Part shown: positions 36,959 to 49,100 of the stretch, piece after piece
Layout: each line of letters opens with the position of its first letter
Numbering within the stretch: position 1 is the stretch's first letter
Source of the DNA: Liriodendron chinense
Taxonomy: Eukaryota > Streptophyta > Magnoliopsida > Magnoliales > Magnoliaceae
Length of the DNA stretch: 64,000 bases
Direction of reading: 5' to 3'
Assembly: GCA_003013855.2 (NCBI GenBank)
Contig: ML058342.1
Location: forward strand, 1,549,120-1,613,119
Program-made: the position numbers and the translations under genes
The notes under the pieces: generated by a model
Database searches by the model: none
Seen by the model: the letters and a program-made list of their open reading frames with translations, nothing else
Told to the model about the DNA's origin: nothing

Positions 36959-39900
36959 CCCATTCAAAGGGTTAGGATTATTTTATCACAACTTGCTCCC
37001 AATGGTACTATCAATGATTGGTGTCCCATGTGTCATTCAAAAGTTTTGGGGACGTCGCTAATGCCCCCATGAAGGTGGGGAATAGGGATGTTAGGCAAAT
37101 TAAATAGCTTACACTATGTAATGTGCAGCTTATGCTACATAACTCATGAAAATAACCTTAAGTCATGTGCAGCCTATGCTACACGATAATTTGCATACGC
37201 TGCCCGCTACATAGACTACACTACATGCTGCATAGATTACATTACAAGTTATTTTTCACTATAAAATTAAAAACAATTAATGGTAATTTGCATACGCTGC
37301 ACACTACATAGACTACACTACATGTTGTGTAGATTACATTACAAGTTATTTTTCACTATAAAATTAAAAACAATTAACTTTTTCAATGATTTGTTACAAT
37401 TAGTTAATCTTTTCAATGCTTTTAGTAAATAATATAACAATATAAGATCAGTTTTGTTGCCCTTTCTTTACCTTTATACTTAATCATTGCTCCTTTCCTA
37501 TTACTTTAGGTTGTGTTTGGTTGCACCGAATATCATGTGTGTGTACATTATATATACATTCATATGTATCCATACATATATGTACACATGCATGTACATG
37601 TATACATACGTATACATATATTGACATATATATGTGCATGCGCGCATGTGTACAACAAATCAGGTTCTGCCCTGAATTTTGTATCATTGTTCATTTTTGT
37701 GTCAAGTTCATAACCTAAGTTGAGAGTGGCCTCTGACTAGGATCCTCTTAAGAGTTCATGCACCTCTGTTCAACCAAAGCAACCTATGATGTGTTCTGTA
37801 CATATCAATCCTTCTTTTAGTAATCTCCTTTGTTTCTTTGCTTTCCCTTTCTACTCAGTGATACCGCCATCCAGTTGAGTCACGTTTTTTATTTTTCCGT
37901 TGTTGTCATCTATTATCTTTTGTTCACTCTGTGTTTCTTTACCATTCCATCACCATTTCTGTTGAGTGTCACCGCTTTCTCAATCAAATGCTCAAGAGAG
38001 GAGTATTCCTTAATGAGCAAAATTCTCATTAAAAACTTTTTCCCTCCATGTTCATGCGATCTTATATCCTTCTTTAGAGTCAAAGCTAGTGAAGTTTCAA
38101 AAGAAATTTGAAGCTAGGCCCACCAATAGTTTTAATTCCTAAGCAGTGTTTTAGATAGCTACGCTATGTAGCGTGTAGCTTACGCTACGTAGCGTAGCTT
38201 AGCCTTAACGCTACGTAGCTCAGGAAAATAGCTTAAGTCGCGCGTAGCCTACGCTACATGATAATTTGCATACGCTACATGCTACATAGACTACGCTACA
38301 TACTACGTACCTCACATTACAAGTTATTTTTCATTAAAACATTAAAATCAAATAATATTTTCAATGATTTGTTACATTTTTCTATTTTCAATATTTAATG
38401 CTTTTACTAAAAATTATATAAGTAATAGTATTAAATCAGTTTTGTTGCTCTTTCTTTACCTTTATACTTATTGATTAGCCTTTCCTATTGCTTTAATTTG
38501 CGTTTGGTTGCATCAAATATCATGAAAATTTGTTAAATTTCATCATTAATCAGTCTAATTTGGTGAATATCATGGAATTAGTGCAACCAAGAGCAACCTT
38601 GATTAAAAATCTAGAAGTAGCATGTAGCTTAAGCTACATGCTATGTAGCTTACGCCTCACGCTTCAAAGGGGTGAACGCTACGCTACATGCTATTTGCTA
38701 TTTAGAACACTGTTCCTAAGTTCCTCTACTAAAAAAAGGCTTGTACTTCGAGGTTGTTTTTCTTCAGAATAGAGGATCATTATGGAAAAAACGTTTTGAA
38801 AAGAAGTTTAGAATGTTATTACACTGTCGATGATAAGAATATCGCAGTATAAAAAATTGTGACCCATATGAGATAGAAATCATAGAATATATCTATCTGA
38901 TTGTGTTTCCGAGAGAAGTGCCTTAGTTCTCTCCTTGGGAAGAATACAAGGAATGGACAGCTGGTCCGTTCCCTATCAAAGAAATTGTTCAAGGGAATTG
39001 TTTCTTTGTCGGTAAAGAATGAGACTAATTTTTTTTTCTTTCTCTCACATTGAGCTTTTGGAATAACAACAAAGACTCATACATCCTTGTTCAAGTGAAC
39101 AACGGAATTTGAAATGCTTGGTGAAGAGTAGATCTATCTCGATGCTATTCCACTAGAATCGTCATCAAAACCTGAACAAATTCTTAAGCTTCCGGAAAGG
39201 AATCAATATCAAAGTAATCCACTTGGTTCATGGGATAAACATATAGATGAGAAGCAGAAGCAGGTAGCGGTAGATGATTGATGAAAACATAAAGTCTCTT
39301 ATGGGATCTCCGCAAGTTGATTGGTCCTTACCTCATTTTGATGAAGAAGAATAACATCCATGTATGACTAACATAGAATGTATGAGTTGAATAACTGACG
39401 TTACTCTCAAGATCCTTATATGCCATCTCTGGAATATAATGAGGTAATTCCAGAAGAAGCTATGATAGATAAACTTCAGTAGAATCCTCAAATCAAGATG
39501 TTTACCCTTGCTAGACACACACTCTTCAGTATCTGAGTCATCTTTTGTTACTTCATCTAGTTCTTTAAATTTTAGAAGAAGAAAAAAAATGTCATTTTAG
39601 ATAATAAAGAAAATTTGTCTTTCTCTGAAGTAAAAAAGGAAGATGATGGAGGATGACATAATTATGATGCATGCTCATGCGTATATGTAATCCAGTAGAA
39701 ATAAATAGCAATAACAATCTAAAATTCAGCATCAATCATCATAAATTAAGAAAATCATAAAAGAGACATGCAATAATGCGGGCCATCATCACAACCACGA
39801 AATTTGAAGTTCAAGTATTGCATAGGTTGGATCCGGCGAGGGACGGAACCTCCCGATCTTGCATGGTCATAACCCAATCATATAATGGGATTCACTAGTC

Positions 39901-40102
39901 CGGGAGATCAAAGGATTTCTCGGATTAGGGAGTCGAAAATTTGAGGAATTGGGGTTTTGGATCAATTCTCAAATTTAGGGCTCGAAGATTGTGAGATAAG
40001 GGAAGTAGAGAAAGAAGGAAGAATAAGTTTACCTTAGAAGAATGTTGGAGGGAAAAGGAAGAAGAAAGAAGAAGAAGAAGATTTGAGAAGACGATGAAGA
40101 TC

Positions 40103-40144
<42 letters not shown>

Positions 40145-43100
40145 GCAACCAAAAAGGCTTTCATTCAATAATAATCAACTAATCCCGTTTTTCGGGCTTT
40201 ACGCTCTTAAATAAGCATTAAGAAATAAGAAAATTACTAAAATACCCCTAAACTTAAGTAAAAATGAAGGGAAAAAAACAGTTTGCGTGGGCATCGGACG
40301 CCCGATGACCAGTTGGTTGGGCGCCTGATAAGAGCCAAAAACGTCCAGTGACTTAAAGTTCTAAATTGACGAATTTCGGGCCCCGGCGACAGTGAAAACT
40401 GTCCAAAGAGTTTTGCTTCATATTGATCGAATTTCGAGCGTCCGACGACATCCAGTCGGGTCTTCCTTCATCCTACACACGTGTCTTCCCAACGTGGGGT
40501 CTTCTATGTGCCAAACCACGTGTGTAGAGTCTTCAATGCTTTTCAATGTCACCTAGCCACAAGGAAGATGCTTGTAGCGCGCACTTTCTTCGTTGATAGA
40601 CTTTAAAAGGTCTTGTGTCCTCATCAACTCCCCTCGGGTGAGAAAAACTCAACCCCAACGAATTAAAGCTCTTGTGGCACTCTAGCAAATCCGGATCAAT
40701 GTTCTGCAACTTTGCTTTAGTCAGCCACGTAGATTTTGACAGTGGTTTGTTTTTTCACTTGACAAGGTATCTTTGAAAAGCTTCATCTCTCGTGAAAACT
40801 CTCTCTTCGTCTACAATTTCCTCAATTTCTTCCTTACGAATAATAGGTGGGGGAAGGGGTTGAGTAGGTTGTGAAACAAAATCAGATAATAGCCACGAAG
40901 GGGAAGAAAGATCAATGGTAGGATTAGAGGAACGGACTAGATCTTCCACATTAAATGTTGGATTAATGCCCATTTCAGGTAGAAGGTCAATCCGATACGC
41001 GTTGGACCCAATTCTTTCCAATATTTTGAATGGTCTAGCACTACGTGCTTGTAATTTCTTAGCGGTGCCTTGTGAGAACTGCTCTGGCCTTATCCTCACC
41101 ATTACAATGTCTCCTTCCTGAAAATCTTGTGATCTATGATGAGAGTCAGTTGAACGTTTAATTTAGATTGCTTGATTTATTCCGCTGAATTTTAGGTCTC
41201 ATACATGCATGAAAGTTTAGGTCATCCTACATCAAATTTTGCCCAAGTCTTAACATGCTCACCCACTAGACAACGTAATAGGTTTCCAAGACTTCAATTT
41301 ACTACCTCAGTTTGTCCATCTGTTTGAGGGGGGTATGCATAGAAAATTGTAAACGAGTACCCATAATGTGCCATAGTGTCTTCCAAAAGTAACTAGTAAA
41401 TCTGACATCATGGTCAAATACTATGGTTTTAGGCAAACCATGGAGACGCACCACACCATCAAAAAAGATGGGAGAAAATGAGACGCATCTGACGTTTTCG
41501 AGCAATATGAGACACATCCGACGTTTTCGAACATAGGAGAAAATGCGCCATTTTAGAGAAGGAATCCACAACAACAAAGATGGAGTCGTGCTTTTTTATC
41601 ATCTTGAGAAGTCCCAGCACGAAATCCATGCTAATGTCTTGCCACGGGGCATGTGGCACTGGCAATGGTGTATAGAGTCCAGTATTTTGCTTTCGTTGTT
41701 TTGCCAGTTGACACGTACGACATTGCTCTAAAACTTTGGCTACATTTCGCTTGAGACTTGGCTAATAAAAACGATCCTCAATGAGGGCGATGGTCTTGTC
41801 TCGACCAAAGTGGCCAGCTATCCCTTCTGAATGAAGCTCCCAGACGAGGAATTCATGAAGGGACATACGGGGAATACAAAGTCGATCTCTTTTAAAAAGG
41901 AAACCATCTTTAAGAACATAATCACCCGTGGTACGCTGGTCACTAGACAGTGACGTATAAGTATTCCCAAAATCAAGACATATGGGATACTCATCCTTCA
42001 GTTGCTCAAATCCGAATACCTCTACACTCAAGGAGCTGAGCAACGCCACTCTTCTACTAAGGGCATCTACTGGTTTCTTTTAACCCTGGCCTCATGTTTC
42101 AGGACAAACAAATATTTCTGAAGAAACGCAACCCATTTCACATGCCTAGGGTTCAATTTCTTTTGGGAATGTAAATATCTTAAGGCTTCATGGTCAGAAA
42201 ACAAGATGAATTCTTGCGGTAGAAGATAGTGACGCCAATGTCTAAGAGACTGCACTACCGCATAAAATTCCTTGTCATAAGTGTTGTACTTCTGCTTTGC
42301 CTCATTCAGTTTCTCACTGAAATAGGCAACTGGATGGCCCTCCTGGCTCAACACTCCACCTATACCAACACCTGACGCATCACACGCCTCCTCAAAGACA
42401 TTATAAAAGTCAGGTAGACGCATGACAGGAGCTTCTACCATTTTGCCCTTGATTTCCTTAAAAGCCTTGTGATGCGGACACAAAAGCATTCAAGGTGTAC
42501 CAATGAAGAAAGCGCCAACCACAAGTACCATCCTTGTGGATAGGTGACTATTGAGGAGCTGAAGACCCTACACATGTGATCAGACACATAGAAGACCCCA
42601 CTCAGGGAAGACACGTGTGAAGCAAGAAAGGAGAATGAAGCCGAAGAAACTGAAGATTTCGGGCGCCCGACCATAGCCTTCGGGCGCCCGAACGAACTTT
42701 GTCTGTCGAGCTCCCGAACCTCTCTGGAGGTTTTCGGACGACTTCGGGTGCCCGACCGAGCGCCCAAACTTTCCCGCACTTTTGATTATTTACGCGTTTT
42801 GCTTAGTTTTAGGGGTATTTTAGTACTTTTATGTCTTTAATTGGTTATTTAAGAGGGCTAAAGCCCTAAACTCGAATTAATTATTAATTTGATTAATGAA
42901 ACGCCTCTTGGAGCTTTCTTCTTCTTCTCTCTCTCTCTCATGGTGATGCTTCTTCCTCTTCCTAGATCTTTTTCTTCTACTTGCTTCTTGTGCCCCTCCT
43001 ATCCTTCTTTCAGGTAATTCTATCTTTCCTAATCTATTTGTTTCGCTAACCTCAATCCCCAAAATCTGATTTTGATCCTAAACCCTAAGTATTCAGATTT

Positions 43101-46100
43101 TCAAATCCCTAATCCAAAATCCTTTGATTTTCTGGATTAGAGATTCCTCTTAATTGATTAGGTTGTAGCCATGCAAGATCGGGAGGTTCCATCCCTCGCC
43201 GGATCCAACCATAGTGATATTTGAATCTCATACTTCATGGTTGTGATGAATGGCCCGTTCCATTACATGTTCCTTGTGATCTTCTTAGTTCGTGATGATT
43301 ACTGCTAGATTTTATATTGTTATTGTCTTTTAATTCCACTGTTTTAATTTTGTTCATGAGCATGCATCATAATTAGGGCATCCTACATCAAATTTGGTAT
43401 CAGAGTAGCTTGCATGGTTTTGTCTAGATCGAGTTATCAAATTAGGGTTTAGATTTTTAGGTTTAATTTCGGAAAGTTCCAGATTTAGAAAGTTTTCAAT
43501 TTTAAAAACTTTCCAATTTTAGAAAGTTTCCTAATTTGGAACATTTCCAGATTTGATTTGTTTCCTGTTTTAACTTAATTGTGTCAGTTCATATTAGTCT
43601 TGCATTCATCGCATTCATCTTGAAAGTCTTAACACCTAGTAGTCTAGTTGGGTAGAGTTTTGGTTCAAGTCTTAAGTGTATGCCCACGAGAAGAGGTTGA
43701 CGTTTCGGACTTCAGCCTACCATGAATAACGAGCAATTATCTGAGCAACTTGCTCAATTGATACAAAAGATAACCGCCCTAGAAGCAGGTAAAAGCGTGA
43801 GTTTGCCCGCCTTGATAACCAAATCACCACTACCATGACTAAGGTCGAGCAACCAGGGGCGTCCCAAAGGGAAAACCCCGCTGTAGGAGATGATGCACAC
43901 TCCCAAGTGGGAGGAATCATTGAAGAGCGTGCTGCCACACGTGGAGGTAGTAATGATAGAGATCGTGGTAATGGTCGTGGTGTTGTGCAAGAGGCACGAA
44001 CCACATGTGATCATCAAGACCGCTATGATCCAGATGAGCATGCGATGAAGAGTGTAAGAGTTGAGGCCTCGAGTTTTGATGGGTACTTGGACCCCAAGGC
44101 ATTCCTTGACTAGGTTGCTGACATGGACCACTACTTTGAGTGGTATGGCATGTCAGAAAACTGTCAAATGCGGTTTGCTAAGATGAAGCTTGTGGGCCAA
44201 GCCAAGCTCTTTTGGACCAATACCGAGCGTAAGATAGAAAGATTTGGTAGAGCCCCTATCACACATTGGTATGAGATGAGGTTGACGTTTCGGACTTCAG
44301 CCTACCATGAATAACGAGCAATTATCTGAGCAACTTGCTCAATTGATACAAAAGATAACCGCCCTAGAAGCAGGTAAAAGCGTGAGTTTGCCCGCCTTGA
44401 TAACCAAATCACCACTACCATGACTAAGGTCGAGCAACCAGGGGCGTCCCAAAGGGAAAACCCCGCTGTAGGAAATGATGCACACTCCCAAGTGGGAGGA
44501 ATCATTGAAGAGCGTGCTGCCACACGTGGAGGTAGTAATGATAGAGATCGTGGTAATGGTCGTGGTGTTGTGCAAGAGGCACGAACCACATGTGATCATC
44601 AAGACCGCTATGATCCAGATGAGCATGCGATGAAGAGTGTAAGAGTTGAGGCCTCGAGTTTTGATGGGTACTTGGACCCCAAGGCATTCCTTGACTAGGT
44701 TGCTGACATGGACCACTACTTTGAGTGGTATGGCATGTCAGAAAACTGTCAAATGCGGTTTGCTAAGATGAAGCTTGTGGGCCAAGCCAAGCTCTTTTGG
44801 ACCAATACCGAGCGTAAGATAGAAAGATTTGGTAGAGCCCCTATCACACATTGGTATGAGATGAAAGAGAAGTTGAAGGAAAAGTACCTTCCTCTCTCAT
44901 ACCGTCAGAAGCTCCTTGACCAATGGCAATCCTTACGCCAATGGTCAATGTCTGCCACTAACTACATCGCTAAATTTGAAGAATATATGATGCGATGTGA
45001 TATCCAAGAAGACCCCCTAGTAACGCTCTCGCGTTTCAAGACGGGCCTTCGTGCGGATCTTCAGCGCGAACTTATGACTCGGCCCTTAACGGACTTGAAC
45101 GAAGCATATCAAGTCATGCAGGAGTTAGAGCAATACCTAAAGGCTCCTGTCGTTCGTTGTTTTGAGTCTCGAGACTCCAGTGCTAGATCTAGTTCCCAGG
45201 GGACCAGACCTAATATTGGTAGTCAACCTAGGGCACAGGCGACCATTCCGCCTAGGCTTAGGGAGGACAAGGGTAAAGCGGTTCTTGGTGCCGGTCCTGG
45301 TAACATGAGCCAAGTGAGGTGTTATAAGTGTGGCAATCTGGGCCACATGTCTAATCAGTGTCCTACGAAGAATCGTGGAAAAGCCTTAGTTATAGGCGAA
45401 TCCCACGAAGGGGGAGATGACCAGGGTGATTATGAAGTTGAAGAGTATCACCCTAAAGGAGGACTTATTGATGATGAAGAATTAGATGGAGAAGCAACGC
45501 TTGCAGTAGTCAGGCGTGTGCTAGCTCAGTCTAGAAGTAGTGTTGACTGGCGTCGAAGCACTATCTTCTACACTATTGCCAAGTGTGGTGAAAAGAATTG
45601 TAAGGTGATAGTGGACAGTGGAAGTTGTCAAGATGTGATTTCCACTAGCACCTTAGATCGCTTGAAACTGAAATCTACACCTCATCCAGACCCATATAAA
45701 GTTTCTTGGGTTGACAAGACATCCCTACCTGTCACCCATCAATGTCTAGTCCGCATTGAGTTTGGGTCATACAAAGAGTCCCTGTGGTGTGATGTTTTAC
45801 CTATGGATGTGGGACATGTTATCCCAGGTAGACCATGGCTATTCGATAATGATGTCACGATCTTTGGCCGTTCGAACGCATGTACCTTCATGCATAATGG
45901 TAAAAAGATCAAACTTAACCCCATGCCACCTGAGAACACACTAGGGAAGAAGAAGGATGAGAAGGCAAGTGAGCCTAGAGGAGTAGGGAAATCCAAACCT
46001 AAGTCTCTACACATAATCAACGCAAGAGAATTTGAAAAAGAGGCTAAGGAGGATTCTATGGTGTATGCCCTTGTGGCTAGAGAGATTACACCTGAGGTTC

Positions 46101-49100
46101 CATCAGAGTTGCCCCGTGAGGTGACCGCAGTCCTGAAGGAATACAGTGATGTATTTCTGGAAGACTTACCAAATGAGTTGCCACCTATGAGGGACATACA
46201 GCATGCCATTGATCTTGTCCCAAGGTCTATTCTACCAAACCTTCCTCACTACAGGATAAACCCTGCAGAACATGCAGAATTGAAGAAGCAAGTTGATGAA
46301 ATTGGCGACACTATCTCCTAGCGCAAGAATTCGTTTTGTTTTCTGACCACGAGGCTTCGAGATATTTGCATTCTCAGAAGAAACTCAACCCAAGGCATGC
46401 CAAGTGGGTAGCGTTCCTTCAGGAATATTCGTTTGTTCTGAAACACAAGGTCGGGGTTGAAAACAAACCAGCGGATGCCCTTAGTAGAAGAGTGGCGTTA
46501 CTCAACTCCTTGAGTGTAGAGGTAGTCGGATTTGAGCAACTGAAAGATGAATACTCCAAATGTCCTGATTTGGAGGGTACTTATGCGTCGCTCTCTAGTG
46601 ACCAGCGTATTATGGGTGAATATGTTCTTAAAGATGGCTTCCTTTTCAAGGGAGACAGACTTTTTATTCCCCGTATGTCCCTTTGTGAATTCCTCAACTG
46701 GGAGCTTCATTCAGGAGGGATAGCTGGCCATTTTGGTCGTGATAAGACAATTGCCCTCGTGGAAAATCGTTTCTATTGGCCAAGTCTCAAGCGAGACGTA
46801 GCCAAAGTTTTAGGGCAGTGTCATACATGTAGCTGGCAAAGTAAAGAAAGCAAAATACCGGGTTGTATACACCATTGCCAGTGCCACATGCTCTGTGGCA
46901 GGACATTAGTATGGACTTCGTGCTTGGGCTTCCCAAGACAATCAAGAAGTATGATTCCGTTTTTGTCGTTGTGGACCGTTTTTCTAAAATGGCGCATTTC
47001 CTCCCATGTTCGAAAACGTCGGATGCGTCTCATGTTGCTCATATCTTTTTTGATGGTGTGGTGCGTCTCCATGGGTTACCTAAAACCATAGTGTCTGATC
47101 GTGATGTTCGATTTACTAGCTATTTTTGGAAGACACTAGACATTATGGGAACTCGTTTGCAATTCTCTACTGCTTACCACCCACAAACAGATGGTCAAAC
47201 TGAAGTGGTAAACTGTAGTCTTGGAAATCTTTTACGTTGTCTAGTGGGTGAACATGTCAAGACTTGGGACCTAATTTTACCAATTGCTGAACTTGCTTAT
47301 AATGGGTCAGTTAATAGATCTACAGGGTTGAGTCCTTTTGAAATTGTAAGTGGTTATAAACCTAGAATGCCCATAGATCTCTTACCTAGTCTGTTACCCA
47401 AAGGTCTTCTGAATCAGCCGATGCATTTGCACGCCATATTCATGATTTGCATACACATGTTAGACAGCTGTTAAATAAGAGTAATGATGATTATAAAATG
47501 TCAGTTGATTCTCATCGTAGAGCACAAGAATTTCAGGAAGGAGACTGTGATGGTGCGAATAAGGCCAGAGCGATTCTCTCAAGGATCCGCTAAAAAGTTA
47601 CAAGCGCGTAGTGCTGGACCATTCAAGATATTATAAAAGGTTAAGTCTAACCCGTATCGGCTTGACCTTCCACCTGAAATGAGCATTAATCCAACTTTTA
47701 ATGTGGAAGATCTAGTCCGTTCCCATACTCTCATTGTCGATCCATCGTCCCTTTCATGGCCTCTTTCTGATTTTGCTACACAACCCCTTCCACCCTTTCC
47801 TCCACCCATTACCCATAAAGAAGAAATTGAGGAAATCTTGAATGATGAGAAAGTATCTACGAGAGATGGAGGTTTCCAGAGGTATCTTGTCAAGTGGAAG
47901 AACAAACCATCGTCTAAAGCTACGTGGCTGTCGGGCGACGCATTGCAGGGTATTGATCCAGATCTACTAGAGTGCTACAAAAGTTTCAACTCGTTGGAGT
48001 CGAGTTTCTCTCACCCGGGGGGAATTGTGCGGACACAAAAGCATTTAAGGGGTACCAACGAAGAAAGCGTCAACCACAAGTACCATCCTTGTGGATAGGC
48101 GACTATTGAGGAGCTAAAGACCCTCCACATGTGATCAGACACATAGAAGACCCCACTCAGGGAAGACACGTGTGAAGGAAGAAAGGAGAATGAAGCCGAA
48201 GAAACTGAAGATTTCGGGCGCCCGACCATTGTCTTCGGGTGCCCGATCGGGCGCCCGACCATAGCCTTTAGGAGCCCGAACTTTGCCTGTCGAGCGCCCG
48301 AACCTCTCTGGAGGTTTTCGGACGACTTCGGGCGACACTTCGTGCGCCCGACCGAGCGCCCGAACTTTCCTGCACTTTTGATTATTTACGCGTTTTGCTT
48401 AGTTTTAGGGGTATTTTAGTACTTTTATGTCTTTAATTGGTTATTTAAGAGAGCTAAAGCCCTAAACTCGAATTAATTATTGATTTGATTAATGAAACGC
48501 CTCTTGAAGCTTTCTTCTTCTTCTCTCTCTCTCTCATGGTGATGCTTCTTCCTCTTCCCTAATCTTTTTCTTCTACTTGCTTCTTGTGCCCCTCCTATCC
48601 TTCTTCCAGGTAATTCTATCTTTCCTAATCTATTTGTTTCACTAACCTCAATCCCCAAAATCTGATTTTGATCCTAAACCCTAAGTTTTCAGATTTTCAA
48701 ATCCCTAATCCAAAATCCTTTGATTTCCTGGATTAGAGATTCCTCTTAATTGATTAGGTTGTAGCCATGAAAGATCGGGAGGTTCCATCCCTCGCCGGAT
48801 CCAACCATAGTGATATTTGAATCTCATACTTTATGATTGTGATGAATCGCCCGTTCCATTGCATGTTCCTTGTGATCTTCTTAGTTCGTGATGATTACTG
48901 CTAGATTTTATATTGTTACCATTTTTTAATTCCGCTGATTTAATTGTATTCATGAGCATGCATCATAATTAGGGCATCCTACATCACCTTGACTGCGTCT
49001 TTCAACCACACGAACTCTCCATTTTTCATGCATTCAGTAATGAGAGTCATGATCATGCTAAATCTCCTAATGAACCGACGATAAAAAGTTGCTAAGTCGT

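Larger units (their letters stand above)
42470..48986 (+). mobile_element. second chromovirus, plus strand, nested in the first; lacks RT
   Basis: 6517 bp flanked by CCTTG (42465-42469, 48987-48991). LTRs 42470-43390 and 48026-48986. Same family as its host element (gag, protease and integrase align closely) but inserted in the opposite direction, splitting the host frame between ...EFVWLKDAVK and KAFKEIK. Gag start is duplicated and RT is deleted. In sense orientation to the kinase gene. Confidence 0.95.
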
